From: Pseudogemmobacter faecipullorum
Lineage (GTDB): Bacteria; Pseudomonadota; Alphaproteobacteria; Rhodobacterales; Rhodobacteraceae
Direction: 5' to 3'
Length of the DNA: 64,000 bases
Assembly: GCF_020539525.1 (NCBI RefSeq)
Contig: NZ_JACDXX010000001.1
Location: 248,001-312,000, forward strand
The notes under the pieces were generated by a model. That model did no database searches, had not been told where the DNA came from, and saw only the letters and a program-made list of their open reading frames with translations. Positions 36,976 to 46,337 of the stretch are shown piece by piece (positions within the stretch are counted from its first letter, which is position 1; each line of letters opens with the position of its first letter). Both the position numbers and the translations under genes were made by a program.

Positions 36976-38148
36976 ATGGATTTCGACAGCACCATCAACC
37001 GGCTCGGCAGCCATTGTGTCAAATGGGATATGATGGAAGCGCTTTACGGCATCCCGGCCGATCGCGGCCTTGCGATGTGGGTCGCCGATATGGAGTTCCG
37101 CCCACCGGCAGCGGTGCAGCGCGCCCTGCAGGATATGCTCGATCACGGCATCTATGGCTATTTCGGCGATGAGAGCAAATATCTCGCCGCCATTCAGTGG
37201 TGGATGAAAACCCGCCATGGCTGGGAGATCGACCCGGCCCATATCTTCACCACCCATGGCCTCGTCAATGCAGTCGGGATCTGTATCGATACCTGGACCG
37301 CGCCGGGCGACGGGGTGGTGGTGATGAGCCCGGTCTATCATGCCTTTGCCCGGGTGATCCGCGCCTCTGGCCGCGCGCTGGTCGAATGCGAGCTGCGCCA
37401 TGAGGCGGGCCGCTATGCGCTGGATATTGAGGCCTGGGATCAGCAGCTGAGCGGGCGCGAGAAGATGCTGATCCTCTGCTCGCCGCATAATCCCGGCGGC
37501 CGGGTCTGGTCAGAGGATGAGTTGCAGGCCATTGCGGATTTCGCCGCCCGCCATGATCTGATCCTGATCTCGGATGAGATCCATGCCGATCTGGTCTTCC
37601 CCGGCCAGCAGCATCACGTTCTGGCAAAGCAGGCGCCGCAGATCCGCGAGCGGCTGGTCACGCTGACCTCCACCACCAAAACCTTCAATATCGCCGGGGC
37701 CCATACCGGCAATGTGATCATCGGGGATGCGAAACTGCGCGGGGAATTTGCCGCGCGGATGAACGCCCTGGGTATTTCGCCCAACAGCTTTGGCCTGCAT
37801 ATGGCCACCGCCGCCGCCAGCCCCGAGGGGGCTGAATGGCTGGACCGGCTGATCGCCTATCTCGATGAGAACCGCCGGCTGTTTGATGCGGCGATGAATG
37901 CCCTGCCCGGCGTGCGCTCGATGCCGCTGGAGGCGACCTATCTCTCCTGGGTCGATTTCTCGGGCACCGGCCTCAGCCGTGCCGAGCTGCTGGAGCGGAT
38001 CGAGGGCCAGGCCGCGATTGCCAGCAATCACGGTGACAGTTTCGGCAAAGGCGGCGAAAGCTTCCTGCGCTTTAACATCGCCGCGCCCCGCGCCCATATC
38101 ACCGAAGCGATTGCCCGGCTGCAGCAGGCCTTTGCCGATCTTCAGTGA
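36976..38148 (+). CDS. MalY/PatB-family PLP aminotransferase (likely C-S lyase)
   Basis: A 390-residue fold-type I PLP enzyme. The N-terminus (DSTINRLGSHCVKWD, then MWVADMEFRPPAAV) is the MalY/PatB hallmark, the Schiff-base Lys235 lies in TLTSTTKTFNIAG, and CSPHNPGGRVW and SDEIHADLVFPG bind the cofactor. PatB enzymes act as cystathionine beta-lyases or Cys desulphhydrases. AAAGGCAGG 2 nt upstream selects ATG 36976 over the longer frame. It is monocistronic. Confidence 0.9.
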   Translation: MDFDSTINRLGSHCVKWDMMEALYGIPADRGLAMWVADMEFRPPAAVQRALQDMLDHGIYGYFGDESKYLAAIQWWMKTRHGWEIDPAHIFTTHGLVNAVGICIDTWTAPGDGVVVMSPVYHAFARVIRASGRALVECELRHEAGRYALDIEAWDQQLSGREKMLILCSPHNPGGRVWSEDELQAIADFAARHDLILISDEIHADLVFPGQQHHVLAKQAPQIRERLVTLTSTTKTFNIAGAHTGNVIIGDAKLRGEFAARMNALGISPNSFGLHMATAAASPEGAEWLDRLIAYLDENRRLFDAAMNALPGVRSMPLEATYLSWVDFSGTGLSRAELLERIEGQAAIASNHGDSFGKGGESFLRFNIAAPRAHITEAIARLQQAFADLQ

Positions 38149-38183
38149 AGACCAGCGCCGCTGGCCGGGGCCTCTGGCAGGGC

Positions 38184-38265
38184 TTTTCAGGCACAGATGC
38201 AGGCCCGCTGTTTTCATCTATCTGAAAATATCCCGGGGTCCGAGGGGGCAGCGCCCCCTCGCCTG
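38184..38265 (-). repeat. Palindromic intergenic element, copy 5
   Basis: On the minus strand, hairpin and core (complement of 38211-38265) follow the stop of the 38270 gene by about 4 nt. The core carries one change (CAGATAG). A decayed inverted core lies at about 38184-38201. Confidence 0.85.
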
Positions 38266-38269
38266 CCCT

Positions 38270-38623
38270 CTACATTTTCGGCAGATAGCCCACCGGCGCA
38301 TTCTCATCGCGCCAGTAATCCAGCGCTGGCTGGCTGGCGACCGGCGTGGCACGTTTAAACAGGCAGATCAGCTCGCCCTCTTCGGTTTCCGAGGCGACGA
38401 TCAGGCATTGAAAAATATGCCGGCTGCCATCGTAAACATCCACCAGACCGCGCATCCGGGCGGGCGCGAGCCGCGCCTCCAGAGCAAAGCCGTCCTGCCA
38501 GAACCGGGTCAGCGGGAAGACCGCATCGCCCAGTTCAACCCGAAGCCTGGATTTGCGGCGGGTGCGGCGGCGATGCGCCGCCTCGAGATGGTCACGCAGA
38601 TGTTGTGGCAGATATTCCAGCAT
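38270..38623 (-). CDS. Conserved hypothetical protein
   Basis: A 117-residue soluble protein, basic at the N-terminus (LRDHLEAAHRRRTRRKSRLRVELGD) and ending DYWRDENAPVGYLPKM. The middle reads as beta-strands (RMRGLVDVYDGSRHIFQCLIV). GAGGGGAGGAAG upstream gives a strong ribosome-binding site, supporting a real gene. I do not recognise a family. It stands alone between the PatB-type gene and cbiB. Confidence 0.75.
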   Translation of the reverse strand: MLEYLPQHLRDHLEAAHRRRTRRKSRLRVELGDAVFPLTRFWQDGFALEARLAPARMRGLVDVYDGSRHIFQCLIVASETEEGELICLFKRATPVASQPALDYWRDENAPVGYLPKM

Positions 38624-38831
38624 GGTCTTCCTCCCCTCATTTCAGAGTGCTCCAGGCTTCACCTGATGCGGAGTCGTTTGTTCCATCTCTCTGTTTTCGC
38701 AAAACTCTGTTGCAGATTAATGACTCCGGCCCGGCGGAAGTTCCCCGTATTTTCCCTTGCCCGGCACCGTAACAGAAGCCAGGCCTTAGACGCGTGCCAC
38801 AAAGCACGATTCGCCCCGGGAAAGGCTCTCT

Positions 38832-39731
38832 ATGTCGCTGGTCATTGCCCTGATCCTTGATGCGCTTTTTGGCGAGCCACGCTGGCTCTGGAACAGGATC
38901 CCGCATCCGGCCGTGCTGATGGGGCGGCTGATCGGCGCCGCCGACCGGCGGTTTAACCGGGGCGAAGCACGGCGGCTGAAGGGGCTGATCCTGCTGATCG
39001 CCCTCGTTGCGGGCGCGGGCGGGCTCGGCTGGCTGATCGGCCAGCTGCCCTGGGCGCCGGTGGTTGAGGTGCTGCTGGCGGCGATCCTGCTGGCGCAGCG
39101 GTCCCTGGCCGATCACGTCAGCGCCGTGGCCTCGGCCCTGCGCCGCTCCCTGCCCGAGGGCCGCAGCGCCGTGGCGATGATCGTCGGGCGGGATACGGCA
39201 GAAATGCGCGAGGCCGATGTCACCCGGGCAGCGGTGGAATCTGCTGCCGAGAACCTGTCAGACGGGGTGATCGCCCCGGCCTTCTGGTTCGCGATCGGCG
39301 GGCTGCCCGGCATACTGATCTATAAAATCGTCAATACAGCGGATTCGATGATCGGCCATATGACGCCACGCCATCAGGCCTTTGGCGAGGCCTCGGCGCG
39401 GTTTGATGATCTGCTCAATCTGATCCCGGCCCGGCTGACTGCGCTCTTGCTCTGCCTCAGCTCGGGCTGGACCGATCCGCGGCCGGTGCTGCGCGATGCG
39501 CCAAAACACCGCAGCCCGAATGCGGGCTGGCCCGAGGCGGCGCTCGCGCCGGTGCTCAATCTCGCGCTCGCAGGGCCGCGCAGTTACAATGGGATCATGC
39601 GCAGCTTTCCCTGGGTCTGGCCCGAAGGGCGGCGCGAGGGGGGGCCCGAGGATATTGACGCTGCGGTCCGGGCTTTATGGCGCGCCTGGGGCCTGATGCT
39701 GATGATTGCTCTCGGGCTTTTGCTGCTCTAG
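38832..39731 (+). CDS. cbiB: Adenosylcobinamide-phosphate synthase
   Basis: A membrane enzyme that attaches aminopropanol (phosphate) to adenosylcobyric acid in cobalamin synthesis. It has 299 residues, with the family motifs LDALFGEPRWLWNRIPHPAVLMGR, VGRDTAEM, AAVESAAENLSDGVIAP and the C-terminal RGAPKHRSPNAGWPEAA-like PKHRSPNAGWPEAALA. It is also called cobD in other nomenclatures. I see no cobalamin riboswitch in the 208 bp upstream. It lies 9 nt before the transglycosylase gene. Confidence 0.95.
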   Translation: MSLVIALILDALFGEPRWLWNRIPHPAVLMGRLIGAADRRFNRGEARRLKGLILLIALVAGAGGLGWLIGQLPWAPVVEVLLAAILLAQRSLADHVSAVASALRRSLPEGRSAVAMIVGRDTAEMREADVTRAAVESAAENLSDGVIAPAFWFAIGGLPGILIYKIVNTADSMIGHMTPRHQAFGEASARFDDLLNLIPARLTALLLCLSSGWTDPRPVLRDAPKHRSPNAGWPEAALAPVLNLALAGPRSYNGIMRSFPWVWPEGRREGGPEDIDAAVRALWRAWGLMLMIALGLLLL

Positions 39732-39740
39732 CCTCGCGCT

Positions 39741-40964
39741 ATGCAATTATTCCCCCTTCTGCTGGCCCTGCCTGCTCTGCTCGCCCCGACGGTCTCAGCC
39801 CGGGCCGAGACCGCTCTGTCCGATCCGCCTGTGGCCCTCGCCCCCTCTGCTGTCTCCTGCGGTGGCGATTTCCGGGCCTTTCTCGATGGCATAGCTGCCG
39901 AAGCGAAAGAACAGGGGCAGCCCGCCAGCGCGACCGACAGCTGGCTGACCGGGGCGTGGCCTGATCCGGCCGTGCTGAAAGCCGACCGCCGCCAGGGGAT
40001 CTTTCGCAAACCCTTCCTTGAATTTGCCCAGGACCTGATCGGCGATACCCGCCTGCCCAAAGCGCAGGCGGCGGGCGAAGCCCATGCCGCCACCCTCGCC
40101 CGGGTCGAGGCGCAATATGGCGTCCCGCGCGAGCTGATGCTGGCAATCTGGGGCTTTGAGACCGATTTCGGCAGCTTCCAGGGCGATTATAACACCCGCG
40201 ATGCCTTGCTGACCCTCGCCCATGACTGTCGCCGTCCGGAGATGTTCCGGCCCCAGGTGATGGCGGCGATTGAACTCCATGCACGCGGTGATCTGCCGGT
40301 CTCCACAACGGGGGCCTGGGCCGGTGAAATCGGCATGGTGCAGATGCTGCCCGAGGATATTCTGGCACGCGGAGTTGACGGCGACAGCGATGGCCATGTC
40401 CGGCTGAAAACCTCGGCCGAGGATGCGCTGATGTCGGGCGGCAATATGCTGAAACATCACGGCTGGCAGGCCGGTCAGCCCTGGCTGGTCGAAGTGGTGC
40501 TGCCCGAAACCTTCGACTGGTCGCTGAGCGGGCTGGAAAATGACATGCCGGTGACTCAATGGGCGGCGCTTGGGGTCGCGCCCCGGCGTGGCACCACCCT
40601 GCCGGATTCCCTCACGGCGGCGCTGTTGCTGCCCCAGGGGCGCAAGGGCCCGGCCTTCCTCGCCTTCCAGAACTTCCGGGTGCTGCTCGAATGGAACCAG
40701 AGCCTGACCTATGTGACCACCGCCGCCTATTTCGCCACCCTGGTTGGCGGGGCCGAGCCGGTACTGGCAGGCGCGCCGGAACCGCTGCTGACGCTGGAGG
40801 AGATGCAGTCGCTGCAGCGCAAGCTGCAGGCCCTCGGCCATGAGGTCGGCAGGATCGACGGGGTGCTGGGCGCCGGCACCCGCCGCGCGGTGCGCGAGGA
40901 GCAGCTTCGCCTTGGCTTGCCCGCCGATTCATGGCCGGGCCGGGATCTGCTGGAGCTGCTGTGA
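39741..40964 (+). CDS. MltB-type lytic murein transglycosylase with peptidoglycan-binding domain
   Basis: A 407-residue exported protein: a signal peptide (about 1-22), then an SLT_2/MltB catalytic domain with the active-site Glu in IWGFETDFGSF and the GEIGMVQMLPEDIL segment, then a C-terminal PG_binding_1 domain (about 350-407; LQALGHEVGRIDGVLGAGTRRAV). It cleaves glycan strands to 1,6-anhydro-muropeptides. It lies 9 nt after cbiB and overlaps the next gene through GTGA, so the region is a four-gene string ending with the MOSC gene. Confidence 0.93.
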   Translation: MQLFPLLLALPALLAPTVSARAETALSDPPVALAPSAVSCGGDFRAFLDGIAAEAKEQGQPASATDSWLTGAWPDPAVLKADRRQGIFRKPFLEFAQDLIGDTRLPKAQAAGEAHAATLARVEAQYGVPRELMLAIWGFETDFGSFQGDYNTRDALLTLAHDCRRPEMFRPQVMAAIELHARGDLPVSTTGAWAGEIGMVQMLPEDILARGVDGDSDGHVRLKTSAEDALMSGGNMLKHHGWQAGQPWLVEVVLPETFDWSLSGLENDMPVTQWAALGVAPRRGTTLPDSLTAALLLPQGRKGPAFLAFQNFRVLLEWNQSLTYVTTAAYFATLVGGAEPVLAGAPEPLLTLEEMQSLQRKLQALGHEVGRIDGVLGAGTRRAVREEQLRLGLPADSWPGRDLLELL

Positions 40965-41911
40965 CCAGGAGCGCCGCGCCAGCCTCTCTATCGCGCGGCG
41001 CGGCTGCCTTCGGCCTGGTGGCCACGGTGAAAGCCCCGGCCGAGCAGCTGCTGGCCTTTCTGACCTGGCATTTTGATCAGGGGGCGGCCCATATATCGCT
41101 GTATTTTGATGAGCCAGAGGATCCCGCCCGTGAGATCTGCCGCAGGCTGGCCGGGCCGCGGGAGCTGAGCCTGATCGCTTGCGACGGCGCGCATTGGGCG
41201 CGGCTGAAAGGGCGGCCCGACCGCCATCAGAACCGCCAGTCGAAAAACGCCGCCCATGCCTATCGCGCCTCGCGCCTGGACTGGCTGGGCCATATTGACG
41301 GCGATGAACTCCTGCTGGCCTCGCCTGCGCCAGGGCAGATCCTCGGCCAGCTGCCACAGGACCAGATCCTGTGCCGCGCCGAGCCCTTTGAGGCGCTGCA
41401 TGATCCGGGCCTCGCCGATGACATTTTTACCGCCCGGCAGTTTCGCGGCGCGCTGAAGGCCCGGCATGCGGCTTTGCGCAGCCTGGTGATGGGGCCCTAT
41501 GCCGCTTACCTGCCCGAGGCGATGCTGTCGCATTCGGTCGGCAAGGCTTTCTTCCGCTGTGGCATCCCCGGCCTGTCGCCGAGACTGCATGGCGCCTTCA
41601 TGGCCGGCGAACGCCTGCCCGGCCCGCCGTTTCAGCCCGGCCTGCAGCTGCTGCATTTCCACGCCCAGGACCGCGCGGCCTGGCTGCGCGCCCTGCCCTT
41701 CCGGCTGACGCGCGGCGCCTATCAGTACCACCCGCAGCTGCAGCTGTTTCTTAGCAGCGCCAGCCCCGAAGAGATTGCTGCCTTTTACGACGAAACCCAG
41801 ATACTGACGCCGCAGAAAGCCCGCGCCCTGCGCGAGGCCGGACGGCTGGTCGAAACTGACCTGCGCCTGACCGCGCGGATTGCCACCTGGAAGAGAGGAG
41901 AGGGTCAATGA
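40961..41911 (+). CDS. Glycosyltransferase family 2-like protein (Glyco_tranf_2_4)
   Basis: A 316-residue soluble protein. The N-terminus (FGLVATVKAPAEQLLAFLTWHFDQGAAHISLYFDEPED) and the metal-binding DWLGHIDGDELLL (DxD-like) are typical of the Glyco_tranf_2_4/GT92-like group common in Rhodobacteraceae. The acceptor is unknown. The start is GTG 40961, overlapping the previous stop by 4 nt; an in-frame ATG at 40931 lies inside the preceding gene. The last 4 nt overlap the MOSC gene. Confidence 0.82.
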   Translation: MTRSAAPASLSRGAAAFGLVATVKAPAEQLLAFLTWHFDQGAAHISLYFDEPEDPAREICRRLAGPRELSLIACDGAHWARLKGRPDRHQNRQSKNAAHAYRASRLDWLGHIDGDELLLASPAPGQILGQLPQDQILCRAEPFEALHDPGLADDIFTARQFRGALKARHAALRSLVMGPYAAYLPEAMLSHSVGKAFFRCGIPGLSPRLHGAFMAGERLPGPPFQPGLQLLHFHAQDRAAWLRALPFRLTRGAYQYHPQLQLFLSSASPEEIAAFYDETQILTPQKARALREAGRLVETDLRLTARIATWKRGEGQ

Positions 41912-42456
41912 TCGCGATGGAGGATTTATGCGCCGCTTTACCGCATGTGGCCGCCGCGCCGAAGGATGTGACCCGGGCGGAAATCCTGATGTTCCGTCCC
42001 GGCCGCAATCTGCGCGAGGAGCGCGAGGAGCTGGTGCTGACCCGCGCTGCAGGCATTCCCGGCGAGCGCTGGCTGAGCGAACCCTGGATGAAGCTGGCCG
42101 ATGGCTCGCCCCATCCCGGCATCCAGGTCTCGCTTCTGCCCTCACGGGTGCATGATCTGGTGCGGCCCGACCGCGCCGCCATGCTGCATCCCGGCGATCC
42201 GGTGATTGCCGATCTCGATACTTCTGAGGCCAATCTGCCGGTCGGCTCGGTCCTACAGATCGGCAGCGCCCGCATTCAGGTCTCGGATGTGTTCAATGAT
42301 GCCTGCGTGAAATGGAAGGCGCGCTATGGTGAGGATGCCTATGCCTGGGTGAATATCGCTGACCATCTGCCGCTGCGGCTGCGCGGTATCCTCTGCGCGG
42401 TGATCGCGGATGGCGTGGTGCGGCGCGGCGATGAGATCAGGGTGCTATCGCGCTGA
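41908..42456 (+). CDS. MOSC-domain protein
   Basis: A 182-residue protein with the beta-strand MOSC core and the conserved Cys in DVFNDACVKWKARYG, the presumed sulphur carrier or Mo ligand of the family. VTRAEILMFRPGRN at the start and AVIADGVVRRGDEIRVL at the end fit stand-alone MOSC proteins, many of which reduce N-hydroxylated compounds or transfer sulphur. Its substrate is unknown. It overlaps the glycosyltransferase gene by ATGA, and a palindromic element follows 13 nt after the stop. Confidence 0.85.
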   Translation: MIAMEDLCAALPHVAAAPKDVTRAEILMFRPGRNLREEREELVLTRAAGIPGERWLSEPWMKLADGSPHPGIQVSLLPSRVHDLVRPDRAAMLHPGDPVIADLDTSEANLPVGSVLQIGSARIQVSDVFNDACVKWKARYGEDAYAWVNIADHLPLRLRGILCAVIADGVVRRGDEIRVLSR

Positions 42457-42469
42457 AAGCCCGCAGGCC

Positions 42470-42515
42470 GGGGGCGCTGCCCCCGGACCCCGGGGATATT
42501 TTCAGACAGATGAAA
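42470..42515 (+). repeat. Palindromic intergenic element, copy 6
   Basis: The hairpin GGGGGCGCTGCCCCC (42470-42484) and the core ATATTTTCAGACAGATGAAA (42496-42515) sit 13 nt after the MOSC stop in the sense direction. Confidence 0.9.
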
Positions 42516-42531
42516 CCAGAAAAGGCGGCAT

Positions 42532-42879
42532 TCAGAAGCCCTCGCCGCGGGCGCGCTGGTCGCGGCGAAACGCCAGACAGGTGGCAATCATCGCCTCGGC
42601 AAGGGCCGGCCATTCTGCCAGATCAGCCGCGGTCTCAACGCCAAGGCGCAGCCGGGCCTCACCGCCTGCCAGATCAAGGATCGCCCCGGGATGGGCTGCA
42701 TTCCAGGCCGCAACCACCGCCGCATCCAGCCGCACCGGCCAGAGCAGGGTCAGGATAGCCGCCTGCCCCGCCGGATCGGCGCGAAACTCCGGTCCGGCGG
42801 GCGAGAGCCTGGCCCAGGTCACCCCGGCCTCGCTTTCGACACCGGGAAAGCCGGCGTTTTGCAGCAGATCGGCAATCAT
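42532..42879 (-). CDS. Conserved hypothetical protein following smc
   Basis: A 115-residue acidic, soluble protein with Trp-containing segments (GVTWARLSPAGPEFR, LTLLWPVRLDAAVVAAWNAAHPG) and a C-terminal helix (WPALAEAMIATCLAFRRDQRARG). Its ATG lies 2 nt after the smc stop, so it is co-transcribed with smc and probably translationally coupled. No family is recognised. A link to chromosome segregation is suggested only by position. Confidence 0.72.
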   Translation of the reverse strand: MIADLLQNAGFPGVESEAGVTWARLSPAGPEFRADPAGQAAILTLLWPVRLDAAVVAAWNAAHPGAILDLAGGEARLRLGVETAADLAEWPALAEAMIATCLAFRRDQRARGEGF

Positions 42880-42881
42880 CC

Positions 42882-45800
42882 TCAGGCCACCAGTTCCTCG
42901 GCCTTGCGCAGATCAACCGAAACCAGCTGGCTGACGCCCTGCTCCTGCATCGTCACGCCAAAGAGCCGGTCCATCCGCGCCATGGTCACCGCATGATGGG
43001 TGATGACGAGGAAGCGCGTATCGGTGCGCCGGGTCATCTCATCCATCAGGTCGCAGAAGCGGGTCACATTCGCATCATCAAGCGGCGCGTCGACCTCATC
43101 GAGCACGCAGATCGGGGCCGGATTGGCGAGGAAGACGCCGAAGATCAGCGCCAGCGCGGTCAGCGTCTGCTCCCCGCCCGAAAGCAGCGACAGCGTCGCC
43201 AGGCGTTTGCCCGGCGGCTGGCACATGATCTCGAGCCCCGCTTCCAGCGGATCATCGGATTCCACCAGCACGAGGCGCGCCTCGCCGCCGCCGAAGAGAT
43301 GGGTGAACAGCGTCGAGAAATTGGCATTCACCTGCTCGAAAGCGGTGAGCAGCCTTTCACGGCCCTCTTTGTTCAGCCCCTGGATCCCGGCGCGCAGCCG
43401 TTTGACCGCCTCTTCCAGATCGCCCTTTTCGGTGGCGAGCTGGGTATATTCAGTGTCAACGGCCTTCGCATCTTCCTCGGCGCGCAGATTGACCGCGCCC
43501 AGCGCGTCGCGCTGGCGTTTCAGCCGCTGCACATCCTGATCGAGCAGCTCAACCCCGGGGATCTTCTCCGGCTCGCTGCGCAGCGAGATCAGCAGCTCCT
43601 GGGGGGTGCGGTCGGCCTCCTCCGAAATCCGGTTCGCCGCCAGAGACACCGCCTCTCGCGCCGCCTCGAGCCGGGCCTCGGCCCGGGCCCGGGCCTCGCG
43701 GGCCTCCCCCGCCAGCCGCTCGCTGTCGCGCTCGAGCATCTGCGCCTCACGCAGCGCGGCTTCGGCCGCCTGGAGAGCAGTCATCGCCTTTGCCCGCCGC
43801 TCCTCGGCCTCAAAGATCGCCTCGCCCAGCTCTTCGCGCCGGGCCGCAATCTCCTCGGGGGCCTCGCAGGCCTCGGCCAGCTCTTCCTCGGTCTCGCCCT
43901 GGCGCTCGGCCAGTTCTTCGGCGCGGCGCCCGGCGGTCTCGAGCCGGTGCCGCCAGCCCGAAAGCTCTTTGGTTGCTTCCTGGCGACGGCGCACCCGCGC
44001 CTCGCCCTCGCGGCGCAATTCATCATGATGCGAGCGGCGCGACATCATCGCAATACGCGCGCCCTCAACCGCCATGCGCGCGTTTTCCACCGCAATGCGG
44101 GCCAGATCGAGATTGGGCAGCTCTGCCGCCCCGGCCTCGGCCCCGGCCAGACGCTCCTGCGCGGCAAGGGCCTCGGCCTCATAGCGCGCCACCGCAATCC
44201 GCGAGGCCTCCAGACGGCCGGCGGCAAGGGTCTTTTCCGCCTCGGATTTCGACAAAGCCCGGTCGGATTCGGCGAGGCGCTGATCGGCCGCGCGCCGCGC
44301 ATCGCGGGCCTGCTGATCGGCCCGGGCCAATTGCTGCAGCCGCGCCAGCAGCGCCTCATGCGCCCCGGTCGCGGCTTCGGCCCGGGTGCTGGCCTCCTCC
44401 AGGTCCTGGCTCAGCTTTTGCAGCCGGTTCAGCTGCTGCAGCCGCAGCGCTGCTGCCGAAGGCGCATCCTCGGCCCCGGCGCGGAAGCCGTCCCAGCGCC
44501 AGAGATCGCCCTCGCGGCTGACCAGACGCTGGCCGGGCTGCAGCCCGGGCTGCAGACGGAACCCCTCTTCGCGGCTGACAAGGCCGATCTGGCCCAGACG
44601 CCGCGCCAGCACCTCGGGCGCGCCAACATGGTCAGACAGGACCGCGACCCCGGCAGGCAGGGGCTGCGGATCGTCATATCCGGGCAGCAATGCCCAGCCG
44701 GTCGCCGCATCTGCCGCCACTTCCGGGGCGCGCAGATCCTCGCTCAGCGCCGCGCCCAGTGCCTTTTCATAGCCCGGCTCAACCTCAAGCCGGTCGAGAA
44801 TCTGATGCCCGGCCAGGGTCTCGCGCTCAACCAGACGGGCCAGCGCGGCCTTTTCGGCCCGCAAAGCACTCGCCTCGCCCTCGGCTTCCGAGCGCGCAGC
44901 CCGGGCCGCAGCCTCACGGCTCTGCGCCTCGGCACGGGCCTCCTCGGCCAGAGACAGCGCCTCTTCGGTCTGCTCCACCAGCTCCGAGGCAGCCTCGCGC
45001 GCCTCGCCCGCCGCGACAAAGCTTTCCTCGGCGCTGAGCAGTGCCTCTCCGGCCTGATCCACCGCCGCATGCGCCCGGCCCGCTTCGCTCGCGGTCCGTT
45101 CCAGCGCCGCGCGGCTTTCCTGCACCATCCGCGCCGCCGACTGATGCCGCGCCGCCAGACGGGCCGCGTCTTCGGTCGCCTCGCTCAGCAGGGTCTCGCG
45201 ATCGGTCAGCACCGAGGAGGCCTCACGCGAGGCCTCGAGAGCCTCTTCCAGCCGCTCGTCATAGCCGTCATGGGCCGCCTGGAGCTGGTCAATTTCCCAG
45301 TGCAGCCGCTCGATCACCTCGCCGGCATCGCGGTTCAGCCCGGCTTCGCGCTCGATATCATTGCCAAGCTGCGCGATCCGGCCGCGCAGCGTCTCGATCT
45401 TGGCCAGGGCCTGCTTTTCCTGATCGCCGAGCTGGTCGCGCTGCAGGATCAGCCTTTGCAGGATCGCCGAGGCGATGGTCTCTTCCTCGCGCTGTGCCGG
45501 CAGACCGGCCTCCTGGCTTTCGCGCGCCTTCGCTGCCTCGCGCGACAGGGTTTCTGCCTTGCCCTGCTGCACCAGCCGCGCGCGCAGCCCCTCCTCGGCC
45601 TCAATCCGGGTCTGATCCGCCTCATGCCAGCGCCGCCACAACAGCATGCCCTCGGCCCGGCCCAGCTCCTCGGAAATCTCGCGGTAGCGCCCGGCCTGCC
45701 GCGCCTGGCGGGTCAGCACCGAAAGCTGCTGCGCCAGCTGCTCGAGCACGTCATCGACGCGGTTGAGATTGGTCTCGGTGGCCGAGAGCTTCAGCTCGGC

Positions 45801-46337
45801 CTCATGGCGGCGGGCATAAAGGCCCGAGATGCCGGCCGCCTCTTCCAGCACCCGGCGCCGCGCCTTGGGCCTGGCATTGATCAGCTCAGAGATCTGGCCC
45901 TGACGCACCAGCGCCGGGCTGTGCGAGCCGGTCGAGGCATCGGCAAACAGCATCTGCACATCACGGGCACGTACATCTTTAGAATTGGCTTTATAGGCCG
46001 ATCCGGCATCGCGGGTGATGCGGCGCACGATCTCGATCTGATCCTGATCGTTGAACCCCGAAGGGGCCAGCCGGTCCGAATTATCGAGCACCAGCGCCAC
46101 TTCGGCAAAATTCCGGGCGCCGCGGGTGGCCGCGCCATTGAAGATCACATCCTCCATCCCCGCACCGCGCATCGCGGTGGGGCGGTTTTCGCCCATCACC
46201 CAGCGCAGAGCCTCGAGGAGATTAGATTTACCGCAACCATTTGGGCCGACCACGCCTGTCAGCCCCTCATGGATCACCAGATCCGTGGGGTCGACAAAGC
46301 TTTTAAAGCCGTTGAGCCTGAGCTTTGTGAAACGCAA
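42882..46337 (-). CDS. smc: Chromosome segregation protein SMC
   Basis: An ABC-type ATPase that compacts and segregates the chromosome as a dimer with ScpAB. It has 1151 residues: the N-terminal head with Walker A GPNGCGKS (31-38), a long coiled coil, a hinge at about 500-650, a second coiled coil, and a C-terminal head with the signature LSLLSGGEQTLTALAL and Walker B ICVLDEVDAPLDD. The coiled coils are rich in Ala, Glu and Arg. ATG 46337. One small gene follows in the operon. Confidence 0.97.
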   Translation of the reverse strand: MRFTKLRLNGFKSFVDPTDLVIHEGLTGVVGPNGCGKSNLLEALRWVMGENRPTAMRGAGMEDVIFNGAATRGARNFAEVALVLDNSDRLAPSGFNDQDQIEIVRRITRDAGSAYKANSKDVRARDVQMLFADASTGSHSPALVRQGQISELINARPKARRRVLEEAAGISGLYARRHEAELKLSATETNLNRVDDVLEQLAQQLSVLTRQARQAGRYREISEELGRAEGMLLWRRWHEADQTRIEAEEGLRARLVQQGKAETLSREAAKARESQEAGLPAQREEETIASAILQRLILQRDQLGDQEKQALAKIETLRGRIAQLGNDIEREAGLNRDAGEVIERLHWEIDQLQAAHDGYDERLEEALEASREASSVLTDRETLLSEATEDAARLAARHQSAARMVQESRAALERTASEAGRAHAAVDQAGEALLSAEESFVAAGEAREAASELVEQTEEALSLAEEARAEAQSREAAARAARSEAEGEASALRAEKAALARLVERETLAGHQILDRLEVEPGYEKALGAALSEDLRAPEVAADAATGWALLPGYDDPQPLPAGVAVLSDHVGAPEVLARRLGQIGLVSREEGFRLQPGLQPGQRLVSREGDLWRWDGFRAGAEDAPSAAALRLQQLNRLQKLSQDLEEASTRAEAATGAHEALLARLQQLARADQQARDARRAADQRLAESDRALSKSEAEKTLAAGRLEASRIAVARYEAEALAAQERLAGAEAGAAELPNLDLARIAVENARMAVEGARIAMMSRRSHHDELRREGEARVRRRQEATKELSGWRHRLETAGRRAEELAERQGETEEELAEACEAPEEIAARREELGEAIFEAEERRAKAMTALQAAEAALREAQMLERDSERLAGEAREARARAEARLEAAREAVSLAANRISEEADRTPQELLISLRSEPEKIPGVELLDQDVQRLKRQRDALGAVNLRAEEDAKAVDTEYTQLATEKGDLEEAVKRLRAGIQGLNKEGRERLLTAFEQVNANFSTLFTHLFGGGEARLVLVESDDPLEAGLEIMCQPPGKRLATLSLLSGGEQTLTALALIFGVFLANPAPICVLDEVDAPLDDANVTRFCDLMDEMTRRTDTRFLVITHHAVTMARMDRLFGVTMQEQGVSQLVSVDLRKAEELVA

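Noticed and set aside
38624-38831. Cobalamin riboswitch before cbiB
   Set aside because: No B12-box-like sequence or matching fold could be found by eye in these 208 bp.
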